A stretch of DNA of 64,000 bases from Flavobacteriales bacterium. Its GTDB lineage: Bacteria > Bacteroidota > Bacteroidia > Flavobacteriales_F > PHOS-HE28. The stretch's first letter is position 1; each line of letters starts with the position of its first letter. The position numbers were made by a program, and so were the translations under genes. The stretch is from NCBI GenBank assembly GCA_016700415.1, contig CP065018.1:3478001-3542000 (forward strand), written 5' to 3'. Positions 17,294 to 25,254 of this stretch are shown here, one piece after another. The notes below the pieces were generated by a model. It was not told the origin of the DNA and did no database searches. It saw nothing but the letters and a program-made list of their open reading frames with translations.

Positions 17294-17406
17294 GCGCCAC
17301 AGGCGCGCACCTCGCACGCCTCGCGCTACAAGCCCGGGCGGGCAGCGTCACGAACGCCGGTCCGCGCTTGCAGCGCGGACCAAGCGAGGTCGGCGCTTTC
17401 AGCGCC
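17294..17406. repeat. REP-like palindromic array, copy next to the RAYT 5' end
   Basis: It opens with GCGCC-ACA-GGCGC (17294-17306) and closes with GGCGC-TTTCA-GCGCC (17392-17406), with the inner perfect hairpin TCCGCGCT-TGC-AGCGCGGA (17361-17379) and AGCGAGGT (17383-17390). The order of parts matches the array at 16614-16715. Confidence 0.8.
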
Positions 17407-17435
17407 ATCTGCATTATAGTTCAACGAACTCCCGC

Positions 17436-18023
17436 TCAGACCTGGTCCAGATCCGAGATCCACTTCTTCTCCGGACCAGGTTCATACGCTTCCATCTTAG
17501 CCAACAGGCCGTCCACCGCGCTGTCGATCATGATCAGGTCGCGGTTCCGCTGCTTCAGCAAACCCTTGCTCACCATGTGATCGAGCTGGGCCATCAGCGG
17601 ATCATAGAAGCCGTTCACGTTCAAGACGCCGATGGGCTTTTGATGGAGGCCGAGCTGCGCCCAGGTCACCACCTCGAAGAGTTCCTCCAGTGTGCCGAAG
17701 CCTCCGGGCATGGCAATGAACGCATCGCCCAGCTCGAACATCTTGGTCTTCCGCTCGTGCATGTTCTCCACGATGAGGAGCTGCGTCAACCCCTCATGCG
17801 CCACCTCCTTGATCGACAGGAAGCGGGGAAGGATGCCGATGACCTCACTGCCCTGTGCCAGTGCGGCATCGGCAATACAGCCCATGAGGCCGACCTTTGC
17901 TCCGCCATAGATCAGCCGCGCTCCTCGCGATGCGATCGTGGCACCCAATGCCTTGGCGGAAACGAGGAATTCGGGATCATGGCCTGCACTGGAACCGCAG
18001 AATACAACGATGCTCTTCATCAT
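17436..18023 (-). CDS. LOG/TIGR00730 family Rossmann-fold phosphoribohydrolase-like protein
   Basis: 195 residues with the family signature PGGFGTLEELFEVVTW and the N-terminal VFCGSSAG. The start may be either of two adjacent ATG codons (18023 or 18020). Members of this family hydrolyse nucleoside 5'-monophosphates, including cytokinin ribotides, to free base and ribose phosphate; in bacteria they are often annotated as lysine-decarboxylase-like in error. It is a single gene next to the REP-RAYT unit. Confidence 0.87.
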   Translation of the reverse strand: MMKSIVVFCGSSAGHDPEFLVSAKALGATIASRGARLIYGGAKVGLMGCIADAALAQGSEVIGILPRFLSIKEVAHEGLTQLLIVENMHERKTKMFELGDAFIAMPGGFGTLEELFEVVTWAQLGLHQKPIGVLNVNGFYDPLMAQLDHMVSKGLLKQRNRDLIMIDSAVDGLLAKMEAYEPGPEKKWISDLDQV

Positions 18024-18091
18024 TCTGGGGGAAAAGTACGGATGCGGGATCGTTGTGGACGTGGCGTTGCAAGCGCGAACGGGAGTAGATC

Positions 18092-18898
18092 CTATTTCTT
18101 GCGACCAACGAAATGCTCCATTGTCTTATAGATCCCCAACACGCTACCAGTGAACCAGTCAAAAACAGCGATGGGCAGTATTGCTTGGAAGAACCGGGTG
18201 ACCCTGTAGATATAGCCAGGGATCGTCACCATCGTTTTATTCCGCTCTATGGCTTTTACGATCGTAAGCGCTGCGGCCTCGGGTTCGAGGATCGGGATCC
18301 TCGACCGCACGCCCTCGAACATGCCCGTATGGATGTAATACGGCATGATGGTAGTGACATGCACGTCCTTCTTCATCTGCTTCATTTCCAATCGCAAGCT
18401 GTCCGACCAGCCGATCACAGCCCATTTGCTGGCGGCGTACACCGACATCTTCGGATTTGAGATCAGCCCTCCGGAGGATGCGATATTACAGATGTGCCCA
18501 GCGTTTTGAGCGAGCATGCCATCCAGGAACGCCTTCGCGACATACATGGATCCAGCCACGTTGATGTTCAGGGTATGCGCAATGTCTGCGGCTGTGTGTT
18601 CGTGGAAGAACTTGCCGACGATGATCCCAGCGCTGTTGATCACCACGTCAACCACACCTGTCTCCTGCTTCACTCTTTGGGCGGTTTCTTGTACTTGCTC
18701 AACATTGGACACATCGACTTTGAAGCCAAAGACCTCGCCTTGGTTAGAAAATTCGGATATGGTTTTATCAATGCTGGCTTGGTCAATATCCCAGATGACC
18801 ACCTTGGCTTGGCGCTCCAGCATGAGGCGGGCCATGATCTTGCCGATGCCGGAGGCTCCACCGGTGATCATGACGACTTTTCCGCTTAGGTCCTTCAT
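18092..18898 (-). CDS. Short-chain dehydrogenase/reductase
   Basis: 268 residues. The NAD(P)-binding motif is TGGASGIG (12-19), followed by WDID after the second strand, which suggests an acidic residue favouring NAD. The catalytic Y-x3-K is YAASK, with Ser in ASSGG upstream. The C-terminus ends in a hydrophobic, basic stretch (FFQAILPIAVFDWFTG...VGRKK) that may bind membrane, as in SDRs acting on lipids or retinol-like substrates. Substrate unknown. A perfect TAGCTTTG box lies 24 bases upstream of its start. Confidence 0.87.
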   Translation of the reverse strand: MKDLSGKVVMITGGASGIGKIMARLMLERQAKVVIWDIDQASIDKTISEFSNQGEVFGFKVDVSNVEQVQETAQRVKQETGVVDVVINSAGIIVGKFFHEHTAADIAHTLNINVAGSMYVAKAFLDGMLAQNAGHICNIASSGGLISNPKMSVYAASKWAVIGWSDSLRLEMKQMKKDVHVTTIMPYYIHTGMFEGVRSRIPILEPEAAALTIVKAIERNKTMVTIPGYIYRVTRFFQAILPIAVFDWFTGSVLGIYKTMEHFVGRKK

Positions 18899-18922
18899 GT
18901 AGGGGTAAGGGTGCTAACGGAT

Positions 18923-18930
18923 CAAAGCTA
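18923..18930 (-). promoter_or_regulatory. -7 promoter element TAGCTTTG before the SDR gene
   Basis: Perfect match to TAnnTTTG on the minus strand, 24 bases before the ATG at 18898. Confidence 0.45.
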
Positions 18931-19041
18931 TGGCGTGTTACTTGGCCATGCAGTGGCTTTGGTTCAGAGCCGGTGTTAGTGGTAGTTGTTTTTATGGAAT
19001 GCTTATCCGCGCATGCAACTAACATCGCATGGCAGGTGCGA

Positions 19042-20637
19042 TCAACGTACGATACGGATCGTCTGGTGGCGGTCTTGAGCCTTTAGTTCCAATAGATATC
19101 CACCCGGTGCCAGGTCCTGCACTTCGCTTGTCATTTGCAGGTTACCTGCCGGCTGACGAGCCGAGAATATTTTCTTGACCAGACGGCCGCTGATATCCAA
19201 CAGGTTCAACTCCAAGTGACCGGCAACAGGGTTGTTCATTGTGATCTGGAGATGAGCTCCATCTGAAAGGAACGTTGCTGATAGCTGCTGCTGATCACCG
19301 GTCTGATCACGGATCCCCGTCGCGCCGTCCGCGACCAACAGTACGCGGAAAACACGCGCAGCGGCGGAACTCTGCGTACCCGTATTGATGAAGAAGATGT
19401 TCGCCGCGCTGCTTTCTATGCCACCTACGATATGGCCGGCCAATACCGTGTCGCTTTGCAATTGGTCCAGGTCGATAATATCATTGAAAAGCCGCGGGAC
19501 CGAGGGCTCGAGGATGAACTCAGCGCCTGCTCCGAGCAATGCGGGCATGTTCCCGATCGCCGTCTCGGTCATGGTCCCGTTGCCTCTTCGTTCCACACGG
19601 CTGATCGTATTCACAAAGGGGACGTTGATGTCGTCCAGCAGCTGGTTGTTGGCATCGAAAAAGAAACGCCCGATACCGCCGAAGAACACCGTGTTCATGC
19701 TGTTCAGCGAAGTGGAATGGGCGGCCATGTGCGCAGTGTGGTACTGGTTCAGCAATTGCTCGAAGACCGGTACGACCGTGTAGCTATTGGCCGTAATGTC
19801 CACGGTGTTCAGCCAAGGGATGTCGCTGGCATATTGGAACACCCCGCTGAACGCCGTTAAGCCTTGCGTGCCATCGGGAAAGATCTGCGATGCCATGTTG
19901 AGGTCACGCCGATGCAGGTTCGCGGTATCGATCGTTTCGGTGAAGTTCACCAAACTCAATGTTGTGCCATCATCGTCGATCTCGAAACGACGGATGGCAT
20001 TGGTATATTCCTGAACGAAGCCCGGGCCGAAGTCAGGTCCCATCGGATTATATCGACCCATGAACCGTTGGCCACCGACCAGATGGAATATGTCGTTCAA
20101 CACGCCAACGTAGCCGCCCGTTACGGCCAGGCGCGTGTCGGAAAGCTGGCGGAAGTGGGGGACCATGGACGAGTTGTTCTTGATCGCCGAGATCGTTCCT
20201 GCAACATCCACGGCGGTCAACTTACCATGTGTGATGTGGTCGTTCGCCGTTGCGGAAAACCCGTATCCGCCGATGATGTAAAGCGTGTTCCCGCGTTGTT
20301 CGAACTCCATGTTGGTACATTGGAGCTGCTCGAAAATGGCTGTGGGCAAGGTCGATAAGGGTGCGCTCCAGATCTCCTGGTTTGACGGGTTCACCACATA
20401 GACCGTTGTGTTGTTGAAGGTTGCCTGAAAGGCCGCGAAAGGTTGACGTTGATGCAAACCTTCAGTGCGGCCACCGATCAAAAGCCACTCGCCATTGTGC
20501 TGGCCCCATGCGAAGGAATGTAGCCCTGGCATGTCGGGAATAGCGACTTCCTGAAGAACGACGTGACGATCGCCGATGTCTTGTGCACTCGCGCCAAGTA
20601 CGAGGAAGAATGACAGGAAAAAAGTGGAAGCGCGCAT
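19042..20637 (-). CDS. Kelch-like exported protein with T9SS type A sorting domain
   Basis: 531 residues from the ATG at 20637, where a signal peptide RASTFFLSFFLVLGASAQ begins; the frame is open for 38 more codons upstream without support. Kelch-like words recur (LIGGRTEG, YIIGGYGF, AVTGGYVG, VGGQRF), suggesting a beta-propeller. The final 80 residues form the sorting domain (LELNLLDISGRLVKK, APGGYLLELKAQ). It is probably displayed on or released from the cell surface. Neither partner nor enzymatic motif is seen. Confidence 0.8.
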   Translation of the reverse strand: MRASTFFLSFFLVLGASAQDIGDRHVVLQEVAIPDMPGLHSFAWGQHNGEWLLIGGRTEGLHQRQPFAAFQATFNNTTVYVVNPSNQEIWSAPLSTLPTAIFEQLQCTNMEFEQRGNTLYIIGGYGFSATANDHITHGKLTAVDVAGTISAIKNNSSMVPHFRQLSDTRLAVTGGYVGVLNDIFHLVGGQRFMGRYNPMGPDFGPGFVQEYTNAIRRFEIDDDGTTLSLVNFTETIDTANLHRRDLNMASQIFPDGTQGLTAFSGVFQYASDIPWLNTVDITANSYTVVPVFEQLLNQYHTAHMAAHSTSLNSMNTVFFGGIGRFFFDANNQLLDDINVPFVNTISRVERRGNGTMTETAIGNMPALLGAGAEFILEPSVPRLFNDIIDLDQLQSDTVLAGHIVGGIESSAANIFFINTGTQSSAAARVFRVLLVADGATGIRDQTGDQQQLSATFLSDGAHLQITMNNPVAGHLELNLLDISGRLVKKIFSARQPAGNLQMTSEVQDLAPGGYLLELKAQDRHQTIRIVR

Positions 20638-20752
20638 GAGGACCAAGTTGTTTGCGCCAAGGTCCGTCGTTCTTCGATCCCGCTCTGTGACAATGGTCAC
20701 ATGGTTCTTGGATCGCCTGCATGCGACCACCGCGCTTCGCGCACCGTGCACC

Positions 20753-21487
20753 TCATGCTTCCACCTTCCGCAAGCGCACCACCCCCACCTTATTCAACAC
20801 CCAGATCACCGGCCAAGTGGGATCGAACTCCCACCAGTGCGTGCCGAAGTTGGCGCGGGCGGCGTGGGTGTGGTGGTTGTTGTGCAGCCCTTCGCCCATC
20901 ATGATCACATCCAGCGGCATCAGGTTCTTGCTGGTGTTGTCGGTGGGGTAGTTCACGTAGCCGTAGCGGTGCGCATACCAGTTGATGATCATGCCGTGCA
21001 ACGGGCCCATCACGAACTGCAAGGGGAGGAGCAACCACTGCCACCACGCCGTAGCGAAGGCGAAGTAGAACGCGGTATACAGCAGTCCCCAAGCGATGCG
21101 CGAGATCCAGCTTTCGCCGATGCGCTCCATCGTCTTCCAGTGCGGCAGGTCGCGGGTGAAGCGGGCTTCGGGATGTTCCGTGCCATAGAGCAGGCCGTTG
21201 TAGTGGCCTGCGGTCTTCAGCATCATCTTGAAGGGATTCTCGTCGTACTTCGGTGAGTGCGGGTCCTGTTCGGTATCGGCGTAGGCGTGGTGTGCGCGGT
21301 GCATCATGCCGTACACGGCGGGGTTGAGGTAGCTGCTGCCCTGCGCGATCCAAGTCAGGACATGGAACGCCTTCTCCCAGAAGGGGCTCATGGTGAACAT
21401 GCGGTGCGCCGAGTAGCGGTGCAGGTAGAACGTCTGCACAAAAAGCGAGAGGTACCAGTGGGCAACAAAGAAGAGGACGATGATCAT
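20753..21487 (-). CDS. Membrane fatty acid desaturase (acyl-CoA/acyl-lipid type)
   Basis: 244 residues with the three histidine boxes of integral-membrane desaturases: HRYSAH (23-28), HRAHH (63-67) and HNNHHTH near 209-215, the last in the form GLHNNHH usual for delta-9-type enzymes. Hydrophobic helices lie between them. It is shorter than many relatives because it starts almost directly at the first helix; no better upstream start is seen. It should introduce a double bond into membrane acyl chains. A perfect -7 box lies 10 bases before the start. Confidence 0.88.
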   Translation of the reverse strand: MIIVLFFVAHWYLSLFVQTFYLHRYSAHRMFTMSPFWEKAFHVLTWIAQGSSYLNPAVYGMMHRAHHAYADTEQDPHSPKYDENPFKMMLKTAGHYNGLLYGTEHPEARFTRDLPHWKTMERIGESWISRIAWGLLYTAFYFAFATAWWQWLLLPLQFVMGPLHGMIINWYAHRYGYVNYPTDNTSKNLMPLDVIMMGEGLHNNHHTHAARANFGTHWWEFDPTWPVIWVLNKVGVVRLRKVEA

Positions 21488-21497
21488 TTTGGGGATA

Positions 21498-21505
21498 CAA
21501 AGGTA
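21498..21505 (-). promoter_or_regulatory. -7 promoter element TACCTTTG before the desaturase
   Basis: Perfect TAnnTTTG on the minus strand, 10 bases before the ATG at 21487. Confidence 0.45.
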
Positions 21506-21514
21506 CCGTGCCGT

Positions 21515-21537
21515 ATGGAACGCAGATGACGCTGAAA
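21515..21537. repeat. Dispersed 23-base word, copy 1
   Basis: An exact 23-base match occurs in inverted orientation at 51908-51930 upstream of eno, about 30 kb away. Confidence 0.75.
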
Positions 21538-21818
21538 GGGCTGATCACCGCTGAGAATGCGCTTGAAGTGGTGGGGAAAGGGGACCGATCACCGATCACT
21601 AACCACCGACCACTACCTCCAATTTGAGCCGTGAGCCGTGAGCCTCAAGCTTCAAGCCGCAAGCTCTGCACCCACAGGCTTGTGGCTTGAAGCTTATGGC
21701 TTTACAGTGTGCGTAGGCAGTACCTATTACTCAGTACCCAATACCCTGTACAAGAAACGTCATCCCCGATAACCCCTCTGTGCTCTCTGTGCCGCTGTGG
21801 TGAACGAAGCTCTCACAC
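21538..21818. other. Gene-free spacer of repeated words and an inverted repeat
   Basis: Together with 21488-21537 this makes a 331-base stretch with no credible gene. It holds near-tandem words (CCGATCA CCGATCA, then ACCACCGACCACT near 21600), GAGCCGT GAGCCGT (21626-21640), an imperfect inverted repeat of 17/19 matches (21646-21664 with 21678-21696, containing AAGCTTCAAGCC) and CTCTGTGCTCTCTGTGC words (about 21776). It looks like accumulated dispersed repeats rather than a degraded gene. Confidence 0.6.
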
Positions 21819-22946
<1,128 letters not shown>

Positions 22947-22960
22947 TGGTGGTCGTTATC

Positions 22961-23002
22961 GGGGCCTGTATGGGCGGTGCATGCATCGCCCATACAAGCC
23001 CC
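22961..23002. repeat. 42-base near-perfect palindrome between grpE and dnaJ
   Basis: Arms of 21 bases pair with two mismatches, centred on TGCATGCA. It belongs to the GATGCATGCATC-core family also seen at 40929, 41841 and 48145. Confidence 0.8.
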
Positions 23003-23003
23003 T

Positions 23004-23059
23004 ACGCCAAGGTGGTTGTAGGGGCGCGACACGTCACGCACCTACAACCACCTTGGCGT
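23004..23059. repeat. Perfect 19-bp inverted repeat, one arm inside the grpE coding end
   Basis: Left arm 23004-23022 and right arm 23041-23059 are exact reverse complements around an 18-base loop. The right arm is the coding sequence for the last GrpE residues (AKVVVG); the loop holds the grpE stop codon. Confidence 0.85.
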
Positions 23060-23675
23060 GGCGCAATACTTTGTCGTTCAGGGTGTAACCGCTTTCCACC
23101 TCCTCCAGCACCTTGCCCTTCATCTTGCTGTCCGGGGAAGGCACTTGGCTGATGGCCTCGTGCAATTCCGGGTCGAAGGGCTGCCCCTTGGCTTGCATCG
23201 GCTTCAGGCCATGGGCCAATAGGATGTTGGCGAACTTTTGGCGGATCAGCTCGAAGCCCTGTTTCACCGCATTGATGTCGTTGACCTCGGTGTTGTGGGC
23301 AATGGCGCGTTCCATGTCGTCCAGCACGGGCAGGATGCTCATGATGGTATCGGCACCGGCGCTCATCAAGAGGTCCATGCGCTCCTTGGCGGTCCGCTTG
23401 CGGAAGTTGTCGAACTCGGCGTGCAGGCGCACAAATTTGTCATGCAGGGCATCGTGTTCCGTGCGCAGGGCGTCGAGTTCCGCCCGTAGGGTTTCACTCT
23501 CGTAGCTCTCGCCGGTGCCATCATCGCCCATGGCGCGTTCGGCGGCGGCCTCACTGGCTTTGCTCAATTGGCTCGCAGCGTGCTCTTGGGCATCGCTTTC
23601 ACGGGTGCGCTCCTCGGGGCCGACTTCTGGTCGTTCCGACATGGTTTTCTTGGATTTGCGGAATGGATTGCGCAC
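23034..23675 (-). CDS. grpE: Nucleotide exchange factor GrpE
   Basis: 213 residues. An acidic, disordered N-terminus of about 70 residues precedes a long helix (ETLRAELDALRTEHDALHDK and LHAEFDNFRKRTAKE) and the C-terminal beta domain ending in GYTLNDKVLRHAKVVVGA. GrpE releases ADP from DnaK and so completes the chaperone cycle with the adjacent dnaJ. An alternative start at 23642 would skip eleven basic residues. The final codons form one arm of a long inverted repeat. Confidence 0.92.
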   Translation of the reverse strand: MRNPFRKSKKTMSERPEVGPEERTRESDAQEHAASQLSKASEAAAERAMGDDGTGESYESETLRAELDALRTEHDALHDKFVRLHAEFDNFRKRTAKERMDLLMSAGADTIMSILPVLDDMERAIAHNTEVNDINAVKQGFELIRQKFANILLAHGLKPMQAKGQPFDPELHEAISQVPSPDSKMKGKVLEEVESGYTLNDKVLRHAKVVVGA

Positions 23676-23794
23676 GGGACAAGTTCAGTGCCGTTCCGTC
23701 AAGGGCGGCCATTGCGGCGCGAAGATGGGACAGATCGACAGGATCAAGGGGCTGCGAAGGACAATTCCGCAGGAAGGCATGGATCGGGGAGGGC

Positions 23795-24361
23795 TCAGAA
23801 GCTCTTCACGAACGGGTCCAGCGCCTTGTCGAGCTGGTCGCCCCGGAGGTTCTTGGCCACGATGATCCCTTTCGGGTCGATCAGGAAGTTCATGGGGATC
23901 GAGTTGACACCGTAGATGCGTGCACCTGCGGAACTCCATGCGCCCAAGTCGCTCACATGGTTGGGCCAAGCCAGTTTGTCCTGTTCAATGGCGTGTTTCC
24001 ATGCTGAGCGGCTCTTGTCCAAGCTTACGCCGTACACGGTGAAGCCTTTGGCATCCTTGAACTTGGCCTTGCTATACTTGTCATAGGCACGCACCACGTT
24101 GGGGTTTTCCCGGCGGCAGGGGCCGCACCAGCTGGCCCAGAAGTCCAGTAGCACGTATTGACCTTTCAGGGAAGACAGCGTGATCACTTTGGTGCTGTCC
24201 GGGTTGTAATAGGCCAGTTCCGGGGCTTTGTCGCCGATGGCCGTGCCGTCCTTGACCGGTCCGCCCTCGTCCATGCGTGAGGTAAAACCGAAAACGGCCA
24301 GCAAGGCCACACTGGCCACTAGGGCGATACGTGTCTTTGTCATCACGGAGGAGAGGTTCAT
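23795..24361 (-). CDS. TlpA-like exported thioredoxin (first of tandem pair)
   Basis: 188 residues with an N-terminal hydrophobic segment (about 11-27), so it acts outside the cytoplasm. The redox motif is WCGPC (C79 and C82) in LLDFWASWCGPCRREN, and VYGVSLDKSRSAWKHAIEQD is the TlpA/AhpC-family continuation. It probably reduces disulfides in envelope proteins, for example for cytochrome maturation or against oxidative stress. The next gene upstream is a close paralogue. An alternative start is the ATG at 24343. Confidence 0.87.
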   Translation of the reverse strand: MNLSSVMTKTRIALVASVALLAVFGFTSRMDEGGPVKDGTAIGDKAPELAYYNPDSTKVITLSSLKGQYVLLDFWASWCGPCRRENPNVVRAYDKYSKAKFKDAKGFTVYGVSLDKSRSAWKHAIEQDKLAWPNHVSDLGAWSSAGARIYGVNSIPMNFLIDPKGIIVAKNLRGDQLDKALDPFVKSF

Positions 24362-24365
24362 GGTG

Positions 24366-24373
24366 CGAATTTA
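24366..24373 (-). promoter_or_regulatory. Candidate -7 element TAAATTCG
   Basis: Seven of eight matches to TAnnTTTG on the minus strand, 4 bases before the ATG at 24361. Confidence 0.3.
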
Positions 24374-24437
24374 AGGTGCGCTGGAGGCGGCATCGCATCC
24401 ATCATCGTGCCGGAATGGGAAAGTCGACCGGAGCGGT

Positions 24438-25067
24438 TCACCTTTTTTCTTTCCGCTTCCTTTTGCGTTCCGCCTTGGCCTCTTCCTTTTCCGCTTTGGA
24501 TTTCTGCTTCTCCATTTCGGCGATCTTGGCGGGATCGCGCTCCAGCAAAGCGTTTAGGGCATGGTCCAGGTCATCGCCGTGGACGTCCATGGCGATCACT
24601 TTCCCTTGGGCGTCAATGAGCACGTTGGTCGGGATGAAGCGCACCTGGTAGGTGTTGGCGGCGCTGTTGATCCCGCTTTCCACCGCGCCCACATGCCAAG
24701 GCCAGTCCAATTGGTCCTGCTCGATCGCCTTCTTCCAAGCGTCTCCGCCACCGGCACGGTCCAAGCTCACGCTGAAGACGCGAAAGCCGCTGGCATCGGT
24801 GAAGAGGCTGTCCTTGTAGGCGTGATAGGTTGCACGCACGTGCGGGTTCTCCATGCGGCAGGGCCGGCACCAACTGGCCCAGAAGTCCAGCAGCACGATA
24901 TGCCCGCGAAGGTCCGAAAGGCGCAGGGTGTCGCCTGCGGGGTCGGGCATGGCGATGTCCGGGGCCTGTTGCCCCACAGTGATGCCGCTAAGCCGTTCCT
25001 GGGCATGCGCCGTGTGGAAGGCGATAGTGCCGAGAACGACAAGGCAGGTGATGAATGAAAATTTCAT
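24438..25067 (-). CDS. TlpA-like exported thioredoxin (second of tandem pair) with basic tail
   Basis: 209 residues from the ATG at 25067, which starts a signal peptide (KFSFITCLVVLGTIAFHTAHAQ); the frame stays open to 25280 only because of a 9-base tandem repeat. The redox motif is WCRPC (C67 and C70). It shares DFWASWC, VSLDRAG and WKKAIEQDQLDWPWHV with its neighbour, so the two are tandem duplicates. The C-terminus is a lysine/arginine-rich helix (KAEKEEAKAERKRKRKEKR) not present in the neighbour. The role is probably thiol-disulfide reduction in the periplasm. Confidence 0.87.
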   Translation of the reverse strand: MKFSFITCLVVLGTIAFHTAHAQERLSGITVGQQAPDIAMPDPAGDTLRLSDLRGHIVLLDFWASWCRPCRMENPHVRATYHAYKDSLFTDASGFRVFSVSLDRAGGGDAWKKAIEQDQLDWPWHVGAVESGINSAANTYQVRFIPTNVLIDAQGKVIAMDVHGDDLDHALNALLERDPAKIAEMEKQKSKAEKEEAKAERKRKRKEKR

Positions 25068-25192
25068 GGGGCGAAGATCGTGTTCAAGGTGATGCGCTGA
25101 TTTATTGAGTTCATGGAAGGGGTGGAGGTAAGGGAAGTCATGGACGAGATGGTGGAAAAGGAAGATGAGGTCTACATAGCTCCGTTCCACCT

Positions 25193-25246
25193 TTACACCC
25201 CTTACACCCCTTACCTCCCTTACCTCCCTTACCCCCGTTACCTCTG
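25193..25246. repeat. Six-unit 9-base tandem repeat (TTACMYCCC)
   Basis: Units start at 25193, 25202, 25211, 25220, 25229 and 25238. A partial inverse copy (GGAGGTAAGGGA) at 25124-25135 could pair with it. It lies between murA and the thioredoxin gene. Confidence 0.85.
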
Positions 25247-25254
25247 CGCCCTCT

